Assembly (NCBI GenBank): GCA_958298945.1
Contig: OY282605.1
Coordinates: forward strand, 5,727,811 to 5,791,810
Reading direction: 5' to 3'
Length of the DNA: 64,000 nt
Source: Atherix ibis
Lineage: Eukaryota > Arthropoda > Insecta > Diptera > Athericidae
The translations under genes and the position numbers were made by a program. Shown here one piece after another: positions 38,380-51,376 of this stretch. Within the stretch, counting starts at the first letter, position 1; every line of letters begins with the position of its first letter. The notes below the pieces were generated by a model, which saw only the letters and a program-made list of their open reading frames with translations, had not been told where the DNA came from and ran no database searches.

Positions 38380-40756
38380 ACCAACCTGTTATCGCCATAG
38401 TTACCAGAAAATTTTTTACTTAACTTCAGGATATCTTGAAAAACTGAACAGCAACTTTGTTTTTAGTTTTTTTCTTTATATAATCTCTTATTCCTTAAAC
38501 TATAATAATTTAGATGAACAAATTTTTTTCGCCAATGTTTGGGAATAAATTTTCCAATAAAAAAGAGTTCAAAGACATTTGCTTACTTCCATCGTATGCG
38601 GAGGGACATACCTTTGCACATTATTCATGGAATTACGATTTTAAATTGTTTTCTAAGAATTTTTACCGTATGGACATTACCAAAAGGAAAAAAAAAAATA
38701 TTTAAAATTCAGAACCGCACTATACGGGCGTGAGTTAAATCGTGTGAAAGAATCATTTTGGAAGTACACCCCCGTAGCAGGTTTACCGAAATAACAAAAG
38801 GTTAACGCTAATAAAAGTCTCGAATTATTTCAATTTCGTCGAACATACAAGTTACGAGTTACTTCACATAAAAATTAAAACCATTGCGCCGATATCAGTA
38901 TTCAAGACAAATTACCACTGCATGAATTACATTAGATTCTGTGACATGAATATTGAGTCCACGATTATGAAGTGATGATTTCGACCAATTTTCGAGATAC
39001 TCTCACGAGTTGATTAGTGTCCAGAATACGAACAACAGATGAGGGCGATGTGTGGGGGAGGGGAGAAATCATCGAATATGGCCACCTGATTTAGTCACCA
39101 AAAATTTGAATATCTTTTGATCATCACATCATCAGGGTTTCGATTACTATTTACTCATCAATTCGTACATTTACGTTTTGAACACGTTTCTTAGATTGCG
39201 TGCCTAATAACCAATTTGAAGCTTGAAGCTTGCCCACCAAACTACTCAGTCATGACTGCTACAATGAAATGAAAACTGCCGAAATTATCATATTCCCCGA
39301 TTACGATAAATAAACCAAAAACTGATTGAACATTTTCGAGTTATTAAAAGAAATTATTAACAGAAAAACTAAAACGCTAATGCGCTTAATGTTAACATAA
39401 AAAATCACTTAACTGATTTAAGACACTGTCGAAGTGTGCGACTGTTGTATCAACATTGTAGGTCTAAGGGGAATATTTTTATGAGCATAAGCCCCACATT
39501 AATTGATCATTACTAGTCGTATTTTGATAATAAGAATGATTGTGACTCTTTTTCGAACACCGTGTGTTGATAGTTTTGTTTGCCAACACGAATTATAGTT
39601 ATTTATTAAACGCCTACAAAACGTTTTATTTTCTATCTGAAAATGATCATTTTTAATTTTAGTTTCACATGTTTTATTTAAAGTTTGAACATTTTTATGA
39701 TGTCGTTTTTTTTTATTTTTATTTTTTAATATGCTAACTAAAAAAGTTGTAAAATTTTATGAATATATCAAAAAGGTTCTTTGCAAATTTATTTTCATAT
39801 CATAGAAATTTGATTTCTATGAAATACTATCGGTAAGAGGTATTTAATGAAAATGATTTTTTGGAATTTGTTTGTTTGTATATAAGATCCCTGAGACAAA
39901 CCACAGACGACTAAGAGGCCATTTAGATTTGTTTTAGAAAATAAAAAAGAGGAATTGGAAAAAGATCTGTTGAGTTTAGAAAGGATTCCTGGTCAAAAAA
40001 GGCATTCGTATCAAATATGGGGAATAATGAGTTGAACGCTGAAAGGTTGATTACCGAAAACGAAATCATGGGTAAGTGACAGGTATGACCAATCCGGAAA
40101 TGAATATTCCACTGCCGGCGATTTTTTTCTATTTTCTGTCAATATTTCTAAAATTTCTGAATTTGTTTTACTTCTTTTCCGAACAAAAAATATATATTTT
40201 TTCCCCACTGATCCTTTATTTACAGGATCGATATTTCGAATTGAATCTATTTTCGGGAAGTTTATCGATGTACTTTTCGGGAAGAATAAGGATTTTGTTG
40301 ATGGCTTTGTACCTTACACTGCCATATATGATTTTTGCAATTAAATTATAAATTGAATTTTTTTATTTGTTGTTAAAGATAATATTTACTTTGTCCATAA
40401 AATATGAATAAAAGGGTGAACTGAAGAAAAGATTACCTAACTTGGTCGCTGGAACAGGCTGAAACAGCTCATATAAGAAATATTTGGATTCGTCGGAATA
40501 ATCGGTATATTAAAGTTTAAAGATGCTTCGAGGTACTTTTAAAATGAGACCTTATTAGAATAACCAGAAAACTAGCAAACATTGGCCTCTATTATAGATG
40601 CACACTATTCCTCCGGATTTTGGAAATGGGCTTTACCTTTCAAGAGTAAAAGTAATTTTTGCAAGACTAGGCACTGCCAATAGGTTTTCTGGACCTCGAA
40701 AAATTATTTAAACGAGAGCCAAAGGTTTCCAAAGTAGTTGTTTGGGACAAATTTCG

Positions 40757-40816
40757 GTTTTCATATAAAATCCAAACAAACAAAATACAACAGTTTTCAT
40801 ATAAAATCCAAACAAA
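40757..40816. repeat. 24-bp direct repeat, period 36
   Basis: GTTTTCATATAAAATCCAAA plus CAAA occurs at 40757-40780 and 40793-40816. The second copy runs into the inverted repeat at 40806-40879. Confidence 0.9.
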
Positions 40817-40879
40817 TAGGATCTAAATTTTATATTTTCTATTTTTAAAATATAAAATTTAGATCCTTTTTGTTTGGAT
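40806..40879. repeat. Inverted repeat, 33-bp arms, 8-bp loop
   Basis: Arms 40806-40838 and 40847-40879 are complementary with one mismatch. The left arm starts ATCCAAACAAATAGGATCTA. It is not in a recognised element. Confidence 0.92.
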
Positions 40880-41215
40880 TAGTTTTATTCCATTCAGATA
40901 ATGATCAGCTCCTTAAGAGGATACTCTACCAGAACTTTTATTTTGAAACGAAACGACACATTGATTGTGATCAAAAAGATCATTAAACAAATAGTAGCCG
41001 AATTTTTACACAGCTTATCAGTTTGCTGTTAAATATTTTTCTCGTTGGAATAATGATCAATTCGACAAGAAAAATTTAAATTCGATTTTAAATCAACAAT
41101 CAGAAAGGCTATATTAATTTCCTTCAAGACAGAAAAAAGTTTAATAATAGTTTTTCCTTCAAGAAAAATTTGAACAGTAATTTCTGGTCCAGTAAAAGTA
41201 GAAGAGTCCAAAGTA

Positions 41216-42460
41216 CCAAGTGTATAAGCTTAAATCCGCTGTTTTTTTTTCAAAATCCAAACCAAAAGGAAAGCAAAAACAAATTTATTCAAAGTACTTG
41301 CCCTCGCTAGCTACATATTTTTCCATTCTCTCGGGCAATTTGTGGAAACCACGCCAAAAACATTCCTTCTCTTTCGAGGCAAACCACTCATCAAGCAATT
41401 TTCGGACGTCTTCGTAATAATTGAAGTGCTGCTCAGCGAGCGCGTGGCTCATCGACGAAAGCAGGTGGTAGTGGGAAGGGGCCAGGTCTGGTGAATAAGC
41501 GTGGTAGGGTAGCACCTCCCAGTTGAGTGTCTCCAAGTAGTTTCGGACCATTTTTGATGTGTGCTTGTCATATCTTTGTTGATAATCCGTCCTTTTTTCA
41601 CGCAGAGCATGGTGCAATTTGATCAGTTGTTGGGAGTAGCGGTGGGCATTGACAGATTCACCAGGTTTCAACATCTCATAGTAGACGATACCCTGCTGAT
41701 CCCACCAAACGCACATCATCGTCTTCCGTCCGAAGCGATTTGGTCTTGGGGAAGATGTTGATGGTTGGCCGGGATCAACCCACGATTTCTTACGTTTAGG
41801 ATTCTCGAAATATATCCACTTTTCATCGGCTGTCACAATCCGATGCAGGTACGACTTTCTTTTTTGTCTGGCGAGCAAGATTTCGCATGTGTTTTGGCGT
41901 CGCTCCATCTGACTATCGTTCAATTCATGCGGCACCCATTTTCCAATCAATCAATCTTCCCCATGACACGCAGACGCATGGAAATAGCTGGTTGAGTAAC
42001 ACCCAATTGCTCCGCAAGCATTTTTTGCGATTGGGTATCGTTTTCGTCCAAAAGAGCCTGCAATTGATGGTCCTCAACCTTCCTAGACCGATTTCCACGC
42101 TTCTTCTCCCACAAGTCAAAATTGCCGTCTTTGAACCAACGAAACCAATCTCGGCATGTTGTTTCTGATAAAGCACTGTCACCATAGGCCTCCATAAGCA
42201 TTCGATGCGCTTTGACAGCCGATTTCTTCAAATTGAAGCACAAAAGCAGAGCTTCCCGCATATGCTCTTTTTCTGGCACAAAACTAGACATGATTACCAA
42301 AGGAAAAATGTATGTGGTTGTACGAAATTGCTGACAATGTGCACTGATTAATGTTGACAGATGTCAAACTCAAAAAAAAAGTATGGCGTGTCCATGGTAT
42401 TTCAATACGCTCACTCACGTCATCTATGACCAAATAGCGGATTTAAGCTTATACCCCTGG
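41216..42460 (-). mobile_element. Mos1-like mariner, copy B, near full length
   Basis: The transposase-start end is CCAGGGGTATAAGCTTAAAT (minus strand) with TA at 42461-42462. The other end is CCAAGTGTATAAGCTTAAAT with TA at 41214-41215. About 1245 bp, close to a full mariner. The 5' untranslated sequence matches copies A and C. Confidence 0.93.
41285..42291 (-). pseudogene. Mos1-like transposase, copy B, catalytically dead
   Basis: It starts with MSSFVPEKEHMREALLLCFN and ends with HKLPERMEKYVASEGKYFE. Four extra bases (a repeated ATTG) after RVMGKID shift the frame near 41947. The first Asp is kept (IVTADEKWIYF). The second is lost in an in-frame deletion that joins QQRYDK to HTSKMVRNYLE. 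The third has become His in YSPDLAPSHYHL. Length otherwise fits mariner transposase. Confidence 0.92.
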
Positions 42461-42462
42461 TA

Positions 42463-45400
42463 TAATCGTTGAAGACGTCAGCAAAGACCGTTATCAAACC
42501 AGTCGGTTAAGCGGCCTTTCTAAAATCCTAAATCTGAAACATGCTAAATAATCGAAAAAAGGATTGTCCATATTGTCCTTAAATATAAAATTAATTTCCT
42601 CCCTAATCTTTTTGGTCATATTTTATAATCTTTTATTTTATATTTTCTCCACAGTTTCCTAGTCAGATTAAATGATTTTTTGTTCAAAAAAAAACCTTTC
42701 ATCCAAAAGAGAAACTCTTCGAAATCCACATTTTTACTTTTTAAAGTATTTTTTTTTTAAAATACAGTCAATACTTATCATTAATCTTTACACTTTAAGG
42801 AAAAATTTAGTAATTTTTAACAAAAATCGTAAATTTTTTCACAGAATCTGGATTTTAATGATAATTTTTCTTCATTTTTTGAATACCTAAAAAGCTATTA
42901 GGAAAAATTCATTTTTGCTTTATTAAATAGCATCAAAACTATTTGATTCAATGTTCAACACTTTAGGTTAATTAAAAAAAAACACCTTTAAAAATGAAAG
43001 CAGATCAACAGGGAAAAACTATTGTATTTGTTGAGTAGAAAATTATCTTCAATTTAACATACTTAAAACTTTATAGCGTACATAAATTCTATTATTTAAT
43101 GGCCATCAGCAACCATCGTTGAATTATAAATCAACGTTTTTTTTTTGCTTATAAAATTCCGTAGAAAAATAAATCAATTTTCGGTCAAAATAATGTGGTT
43201 GTGGCTCTGTAACTCTTTAAGGATAAATACATTTTTTTTGTAGTGGCATTTTTCTTTTACTATCAAACCACATACGATAAAAAGTGAATTTTTTCAACAG
43301 AAATTTTCACAAGGCTTCTTTCTCTCTCTGTGCACCTTTAATCAATAATCGTTCATATTTTAAATATATTGACTTTAGCTTAAAGGTTTCATGCACTAGT
43401 GTGTACCTATGAAAAGTGCAATTTAACGGCAGCAGCAAGTTGGTTTTAATTGTTTTGTAATTTGCAAACTGGTAGGTCTTAATGATGAAAGTGGCCATCA
43501 TATAAGGTAGGACAACTCACTTATTCGGCTTAAAACAGAAACATAACCAATGCGGACATAATGCTTCTGGCGACCGCTGAGCAGAAAAACTGCGCCATCG
43601 ACAGCTACCACATTCATCTTTACGTATGCGATTATCGATAAATCAATCATGAAAATTATTAATAAACGGATAGGTGCATGTGCAGCAACTGTCAATCTTT
43701 CATCAGTAAATTATCTTATTCACATTTGTCTCTTATTGAAATATTCTCCTACCATACGAGTATCAGCAGAACATTGTCTGTTCGGACGTCCCGATTGTCC
43801 CTGCTTGCATCGCCAATGGGGCATCTCTTCCAGATGCAACCAACTGTAATCCTCCCAAGTACCAACAGATTGATTAACGTACTCGTTAAATCATTTGCGG
43901 TTCTTCTTGTCTCTAAAGAATTTTTTTTTATTTTTTTTTTATTTTTTTGCTGAAAATATTCCATCCTTAATATCTGTTGTTGTTGTTGATCAGTAGATGA
44001 CCACAGTGCTCAGCATTTGACTGACTCTTTCATTAAAAATCTGTTAACCTCAAAGTTTGAGCGGTATTTGCGGTTATTCTTATGTAAAATTCTACGATTA
44101 GAATTGGACTGATCCCCCTATTCCGAATCATTCTGTACATTCAGCAACAACAACAAACATGCTGTCAATACGACCGAAAATAGTCTTTATCCTCAACTCT
44201 ACTTGTTGCCATATAATGCATGATCTATGATGTATGCTTGATCATTAATGTCATATGGATGAGCGCGGTACTCTTGAATTGCATTCTTTTTAAGGCTTCT
44301 GTACAAACCAAGCACACCTTTACGCATTGTCTTCCGGCTGGAATGGCAGTGCACACAGACCCCTCTCCTTCTGCAGACAGATCGCTTCCCGGTCTCCGTA
44401 GATAGATCAGTGTCTTCTGCAGTAGTCCAAGAAACTCGTCGAAGGATGATGGTCAATTGTTTGTACGAACAAACAGTCTTTCTCACGGCTAAACAAACAC
44501 ACCTCAGATTCCATGCTAGGGGTTTGGTGTATGCTACATGCCGGCAAACACCGCCATCATTCCACACTACCCGGTCTATAATTGTAATTTATGGCATATG
44601 TTATTGTTATGCAATCTGCTTTTTGATACCAAAATGGACTAACTGAATTAAGCCCGTTTCCACTTTTATTAATTTTCTGTTAATTATCTCAGAGTTGCCA
44701 TATAATATCTTTCCTCCATTTTGCATCTAACAGATCAACTTTTAATTTTCAAATTAAAATTTCAACAGAAATTTATGACCAAAAAGTGGATACTAAAAAG
44801 TATTTATCATCAAATAAGTTTAACCTAAATTGTAAGCACTGATATTTTTAAAACCGTATTTTTGCTGAAAGCACATTAAAAAGGATTTGCCTCTCTCCAT
44901 CCCCTAGCAACAAGGATTAATTTATAAATGCACAATCCTTTTTATTCATTTTATTCTCTATATTAAAAGGCATTAAAGAAAACAACACAGTAAAAGGTGG
45001 AGTGATTAGGGGACTTTTAGCTTTAAAATTTTCATTTATCCAACAACAAGTATGAAATCATTTTCTTGAATTTCCCCCAATCAAGTTGACTTTTGATACC
45101 AAAAAAAAAACAAGAAAAAAAAACAAAATAAACGCCTACCAAGTTTAGTGTGAAACACAAAAAAAATATTATCTGAACCTTGAAAATGAATCGAAACCGA
45201 AAATATCCACGTACATTTATTTAAAGTGGCTTCATTTTAACGAAAATGTACACGAAAGTATCTTTTAGAGATATTTTGTGCTTTTTGGAAATTTTTATTG
45301 GACGTCTCCCCTTTGCAGTCGACAGTCTCACTTTTATAACGATGTTAATTTCCCAAATTATACCGATTCGGAATAAGAACCGAACCGTTTATTAAATTTC

Positions 45401-46083
45401 CTGCACATTTATGACATTTCAAAATTCAGTTTGTTCAATAAAAATCGATCGTAAAATTTAATGGGTACAAAATCAACTGAAGAAATTTTATGTACAAAAA
45501 TTTCATGTAAAGGGTAAAAAAATATTGTTCAGTAATTATCATAGTCAGTATAGAAAAAAGGTATTTGGAATGAAGGTGTATCGATAAAAATATTGTGTGG
45601 AATCTTAAATTGTAAAAAAAAAAACCGATTGTAGACGGTTTGATTGATTATAGAAGGTGTACTCATCATAAATAAATTTTTTTGTTTGACTTTTTTTGGT
45701 AGTCCGTATTAATAAGAGGCTCCTTAGTCTAAGGTAAGAAAAATATATTTAAAAAAAATTCTTCAAAGGTGATAAAACAGCAATTCTTCTTTTCGTACAG
45801 ATGCCCTTTGTTAATTGACAAACGAGGTTTTATATTTCTAATTAATACAAAGGGTTGAAAAAAACCAATGAAACTAATTTTTTTTCAAACCATTTTTTTT
45901 AAATTTTATACATTAATTTTATCCCCTTAAAAGTGGTTCACATACATTGGCGGAGGGGTTGTTAGTTTGTTTTTTGTAAGGTATCTGGGGATAAGATAGC
46001 CACAATTCATGAGACTATTGGGCGAGTTCATGTTACGTGTGGGTTGGTAGAGGGGATGTTTTTAGTCTTCGTAGGTATTCATA
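42463..46083. other. No gene recognised
   Basis: AT-rich sequence with long A and T runs. A more balanced part is 43480-44620, where open frames overlap on both strands (the longest 122 codons, minus, 44199-44567). These lack splice context and recognisable motifs, so no gene is called. Confidence 0.5.
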
Positions 46084-47335
46084 CGAGGGTCGTTCAATAT
46101 GTCCTTAGAAAAAGATGGAAAAAAACTGTTTTTTAAAAAAAAAAAATTTTATTTTTCAACATAATCTCTTTTTAGCTCTATACACTTTTGCAACCGTTTT
46201 TCCAAAATTTTTATCCCGTCCAAAAAATAGGATTTCGGAAGTTCTGCAAAATACTCATCCGTTTGAGCAATAACGTCCTCGTTGGAAGTGAACCGTCGTC
46301 CGCCAATCCATTTCTTCAGATTGGGGAAAATAAAATAGTCACTCGGGGCCAAATCTGGTGAATAAGCGGGATGCTGCAACAATTCCATTCTCAATTCCAC
46401 AATTTTGGACATGGAAACAGCGCAGGTGTGCACACGCGCATTGTCCTGATGCAAGAGGATTTTTTCTTCTTCTTCAGATGGGGGCGTTTCTCTTTGATTT
46501 CCTCGCTCAACCGTTGCAATAACGACACGTAATACGCTCCTGTTATTATTTTTCCTTTTTCCAAGTAGTCGATAAAAATGATGCCCTGCGAATCCCAAAA
46601 GACCGTGGCCATCACCTTGCCGGCCGATGGCACAGTTTTTGCCTTCTTCGGAGCCCGTTCACCCTTGAAAATCCACTGTGATGACTGTCTCTTCGTTTCT
46701 GGAGTGTAGTAGTGTATCCAGGTTTCGTTCACAGTGACATATCGATGAAGGAATTCGGCAGGATTGCGATGAAAGAGTGCCAACATAGCCTCAGAGTCCA
46801 CTACACGATTGCGCTTATTCTCCTCTGAGAATCTTGCCGAAATTTTTTTCACAGACAATTTTTCATGCAAAATTGAAGCGACTGTACCTTGTGATATGCC
46901 CGTGGCCTCAACTAATTCACGCACTTTAATTCGCCGATCGTTCAAAATCAGATCGTGGATTTTGTCGATGATTTCAGGAGTAGACACCTCAACTGGGCGT
47001 CCTGAACGATGTTCATCTTTTGTGGATGAACGGCCACGTTTAAATTCATTCACCCAATTGTAAACCATCGCAAACACAGGTGCAGATGTGCCATGAACTG
47101 CATCCAACTCGGCTTTGATTTCTTTCGGGCTTAAGCCTTTCAAATGGAGATGTTTGATGACAGCCCTAAACTCGCTTTTTTCCATTGTTATGCACAAATA
47201 AATGTCGTTAACTTTAATCGACGATAGAAATTGACCTACGCTATGGATCGAGCTGAAATTTTGACAGCTTTCCTTCCGATACTGTTACTTACAAAAAAAA
47301 ACCGATCTTTCTAAGGACTTATTGAACGACCCTCG
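46084..47335 (-). mobile_element. Mariner (DD34D), CGAGGG-TIR family, copy 3
   Basis: TIRs CGAGGGTCGTTCAATATGTC and ..AAGGACTTATTGAACGACCCTCG are flanked by TA at 46082-46083 and 47336-47337. It is 1252 bp, full length. It adjoins a different mariner remnant at 47390. Confidence 0.96.
46149..47185 (-). pseudogene. Mariner transposase, copy 3, frameshifted and D-to-N
   Basis: It starts with MEKSEFRAVIKHLHLKGLS and ends with IELKRDYVEK. Relative to copies 1 and 2, a 15-bp in-frame deletion turns ISARWVPRLLSEE into ISARFSEE. The first catalytic Asp is Asn (VTVNETWIHYY). A frameshift in the AAG/A run of RPHLKKKK near 46462 separates the N-terminal two thirds from the LLHQDNARVHT and LAPSDYFIFP part. 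The third-Asp region is good. It is inactive on at least two counts. Confidence 0.93.
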
Positions 47336-47389
47336 TACAATATGAATACAGTATTTATATTGTGTCCATTCTAGTATTTTTTAACCTTG

Positions 47390-47650
47390 GGGGAAATTTT
47401 TTTTTCTTGAAGACTTAGATCAGGGGAATAGGGGGCCTGTAAAACCTCAGGAATCAATTTTTCCAACAAAAATTTGTTGGTAGAGATGATTGTGTAGCAA
47501 GGACCGTTGTCATGGCGGAACATTCAAGTGTCTCAATGTCCGATTTGAGGTGAAAAACCCTTTCTCTAGCTAGTTCAAGGACTCAATTATTTACTTCAAT
47601 AATAAGTGACTCCTTGAAAATGGTTAGAGAAAGGGTTTTTTTTCTTATGC
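47390..47650 (-). pseudogene. Fourth mariner family, catalytic-core remnant
   Basis: The minus strand reads RHDNGPCYTIISTNKFLLEK then LIPEVLQAPYSPDLS, fitting the second catalytic Asp box HDNAPCHT and the YSPDLSPCD box of a mariner different from the neighbouring copy. Flanking coding is unreadable, and an imperfect inverted repeat (47553-47640) overlaps it. TIRs were not found. Confidence 0.6.
47553..47640. repeat. Imperfect inverted repeat, about 33-bp arms, 21-bp loop
   Basis: AAAAACCCTTTCTCTAGC.. (47553-47585) pairs with ..GGTTAGAGAAAGGGTTTTT (47607-47640), with a few mismatches in the middle. It overlaps the mariner remnant. Confidence 0.75.
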
Positions 47651-49489
47651 TACGAAAAAATTTATGCGCTTCATAGTCAATATTCACCGTAGACTCGCAG
47701 CTACTTTTCGTAAGTCAAACTCACGGATTCATCAAGCTTACTGAACACAAATTTCATTGTTCCATTTCTCGTAACATAATACAATACACACCTTCTAGAG
47801 GGTTGCATAGCTACTGGATGACGTTCAGAGCCTAATATACAAAAAATGTGCATAGTGAGTTCGTATTCCAGAGCATTTGCAGCTCATACAAAAAACTGAA
47901 GTATGTATAATGTAGGACCAATAATACTTCCCTGAGGAATAACAGATTTAATAAGTGATATTATCGAATATTCTGTATTTATTCTTAAAATTATCTAAAA
48001 ATTTTACCGTAGTCGATAAAAATTTAATGGAAATTATATATTTTATGGAAAATATGTGTACTTCGAAGAAAAACTGATGTTTTTATATTTACCCCAAAAG
48101 AACTGAATTGCCGATAGCCTTGTTAATCGACTGACCTATCTAAAAGTAATCAATATTAACTAATTAAACTGTTTGCTGAAATTTTACTAGTTAAACTGTG
48201 GGAGTGTTAAAAATTATTTTTTAAATTACAGACCAAAAAAAAATCTACGTCCATTTTTCATGATAATTGTACAAAAGACAAAAGACAAATTGAGGTATGG
48301 AAAAACTGTCAACAATTTGTATTTAAGGAAAAAAAATGTTGGGGATTTTACGGAGCATAATTTTTATGGAGGTAATAAAACTATTAAAATATACACAATT
48401 CCCTTGAATGTGTTGCTGAATTTTTATCCATGGTATGGGAATGAATGGTTCTCTGATTCTGCGAAGGAAAAATAGTTTCCCAAATGGCGAAAAAAGCGTC
48501 GAAAAATTAATCAAAGACTCAAATTTCACAAAAACCACAAAGGCAAGCACCTCTCGTCAATTTGTCACCATCTCAATGCACATGATTGTGTGTCCATAAA
48601 TATGGCCCGCAACTCCGTAGTTCAGAGTCAGACTCCAGAATGGGTCGTTGAAGTTCACACGATGAGGACGAGGCTCGAACGGAACACTGCATAAAGCTGC
48701 AACAACACCTGTACAGGTGCATTCACATTCATTTCCTCCACCGGAATGGTGTGGATCTGAACCAAACTGTTGACAATTAAAAAGTGCTCCTCCGTTGCAG
48801 CATTGTTCATTGTTGAAAGTTTACAATTGTTGGTATGCCATTTTCTATAAGTGGGAGTATCCATGTTTGGCTGCCTCATTTATTAGAAGCACCTTCAAAA
48901 GCTTAAATTCCATTTAATCGTAGAATTTTTAAAATACTCGTAATTTCTCAACAAGATAATTAATTAACTTTATGGATAAATTCATCTTTTGTAAAAAAAA
49001 AACCTTCACTTTATATAAAAGATAAAGAAAATTTTTTTATTAATTGATTTTTTTTTTGTTAAGGGGTTGCTAATTTAACATGTCAGAATTAACAGGTGAA
49101 TAGCATTTGGGGCAAAAAAAATTTAATATGTGAAGAAGGAAACAATGTGAAGTTTTCGCCAATAATTAATTTTATTTATGAAGATATCAACTATGAGGGA
49201 GAGTTCTTTTTGTTGATCTTATAGAGAGATTTGGTAGAAATGTACTTCTTGAGTTAGTCTGGATTTTTGAGAAAATATGTGAAAATAAAAACGATTTTGC
49301 TGACGGACTATGACCATTTCTAAGAACGACCGAAGAGTAAGAATTCGAAATGGAGTTAAGGTTTTTTTTTTGGAAGAAAAATTTAACTTTTAGTTAATTT
49401 GACAGCTAATAAAATTTATATTTTCCAATTTGGCATTTCTTTAGTTCTAGATCTGACATTTTACATTATGGACCGAACAACACGTTAAA
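47651..49489. other. No gene recognised
   Basis: AT-rich sequence with A/T runs. Short frames at 48260-48879 are unrecognised. Confidence 0.55.
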
Positions 49490-51060
49490 ATTATGATTTT
49501 TTTACAGAAAAGTATTGATTCTAACGTAAGCACGTTTCGCGCTTTGACCATGAGAAAATTTCATTTAGTGACGAGGCTTATAAGCGAAATTGTCGTAAAT
49601 GGGGCTCTGAAAACCCACTGTATTATATTCACAAAAGGTAACTGTTCAGTGTGCATTTTGCTCTAAAGGTGTCAGTTGGCGCACAAAATCGTGCGATTCG
49701 ATTCTGTTGGACTTTTTTTTTATAAAGAAAAGGATCCAATTTTTTTTATTTTAAAAGTTAATTTTTATAAGAACATTTTTACACTCAAATCGATGTTGAT
49801 GAGTGGACAATACAATATTGAAAAATATTTACAATTATTATAAATATGAAATTTTCCAAAATTGCTTTTTTTTTAATAAAAAAAAAACAATAATTAAAAA
49901 GGATCAAAAATAATTAAAATAAGATTTTCCGGTCAGATTGTCGTTTTTTTATTTTTTTAATACAGGATCATTCATTTCATGGTTTGAAAAATACACCTAT
50001 GTCATTAGGACAATCGCGCTTTTTCGAACAAAATTCGTCAATAAGCAAAATTCTTGCATATGGGGCTCGGAAAAGCCACAAGCGACGATGGGGAAACCAT
50101 TGTATCCGTGAAAAAGGATTGGCTGGTGTGCTTTTTGGTCTAAAGTTATCATTGGTCAAAAGTTGTTTGAAAATAAAGAAGGAGAGACCGTTACAATCAA
50201 TTCTGAGCGCTATGGTCGTATGTTAACCTATTTTTTTTTTGTCTTAATTTGAAGATTTTAATCTGAACCATATGTGGTATCAACAAAAAAGTACCACAAG
50301 CTACAGAACACCGCAAATCTTGGCTTTAGTGGACGAAAAGTTCCCAGGACGCCTAATTTTCAAATTGGATGATATTACTTGGCATCCAAGATCCTGCAAT
50401 TTGACGCAGTTGGTATTTTTTTCTTTTGTAGAACTACGCGAAAGGTCATATTTACATATATTTTGAAAGCCACACAACTTAAGAGCATTGAAAGCACTAA
50501 AAACTACACAACATCAATTGGCATCCAAGATCGTGCGATTTGACGCGGTTGGGCTTTTTCATTGGGACAGTCTCGCTTTTTCAAACAAAAGTCGTCAATA
50601 AGCAAAATTTCTGTATATGGGGCTCTGAAAACCCACAAGTGACTATGGGGATGCCATTATATGGTATGCATTTTGGTTTAAAGATGTCATTGGTCCAAAG
50701 TTGTTTGAAAATAAAGAAGGAGAGACCGTTACAATCAATTCTGAGCGCTATGGTCGTATGTTAACCTATTTTTTTTTGTCTTAATTTGAAGATTTTAATC
50801 TGAACCATATGTGGTATCAACAAAAAAGTACCACAAGCTACAGAACACCGCAAATCTTGGCTTTAGTTCCCAGGACGCCTAATTTTCAAATTGGATGATA
50901 TTACTTGGCATCCAAGATCCTACAATTTGACGCAGTTGCTTTTTTTTTTTGCTCTAAAGGTGTCAATTGGCGCACAAAATCGTGCGATTCTATTCTGTTG
51001 GACTTTTTCTTGCGAGGCCACACAAAAGATTGTATTTACTTTGAGCCGAATTATAGCCTG
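49490..51060 (+). mobile_element. Pile of tandem partial DD41D transposase copies (block A)
   Basis: At least three partial copies lie head to tail. The first (49550-49720) reads ISFSDEAYKRNCRKWGSENP then FALKVSVG. The second starts at 50003 and the third at 50560, 557 bp apart. Each runs from VNKQNFCIWGSENPQV-type sequence through ENKEGETVTINSERYGRML and LNHMWYQQKSTTSYRT to WHPRSCNLTQL or WHPRSCDLTRL. The second copy's PRSCDLTRLGFF is fused directly to IGTVSLFQTK of the third. The last piece ends SCDSILLDFFLRGHTKDCIY. Many stops; the second Asp motif QQDGA reads QQKST. No function is expected. Confidence 0.82.
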
Positions 51061-51376
51061 AAATGAGCTTAAAAGTTATTATAAAAGTATCGAGTCCTAC
51101 AAAAAACCTCATGGAGGTCATTTACCTTAAATGCATAATGGCAGTGTCCAAGCAATATAATTAAATAAAAAAACTATTATCAAAACCTTAATAAACATAT
51201 TGTTTGTGTATAAAAAATGTATCTGATTATAATATTATAAAAAATTCATTCATTTCTTAATAACAATATAAAAATAAACCAAAATAAATGTCTTCTATTT
51301 TAATAACTTAATTTTTTTTTAAAATCATTTTTCCGAATGAAATTCAGTTAAATTTTGTTAAAACTAAACAATTTAC
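51061..51376. other. AT-rich spacer beside the LSD1 exon donor
   Basis: Only AT-rich intron sequence between the DD41D pile and the GTAAAT donor of the exon at 51377-51529. Confidence 0.6.

Larger units (their letters stand above)
38268..41213. other. No gene recognised; two inverted repeats inside
   Basis: Mostly AT-rich unique DNA. It includes inverted repeats at 38329-38379 and 40806-40879 and a 24-bp direct repeat at 40757/40793. No coding segment is supported. Confidence 0.55.
32049..51376 (-). other. LSD1 intron, about 19.3 kb, transposon-filled
   Basis: The interval is bounded by a GT donor (51376 side) and an AG acceptor (32049 side), with compatible phase-1 ends in the two LSD1 exons. 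The encoded protein is continuous across the junction, so no exon is expected inside. It contains at least seven mobile-element insertions or remnants on both strands. Confidence 0.88.

Noticed and set aside
44199..44567. 122-codon minus-strand frame with a Cys-rich patch (CRRRGVCVHCHSSR)
   Set aside because: Overlapping long frames on the other strand, no recognised motif and no splice context; not called as a gene.
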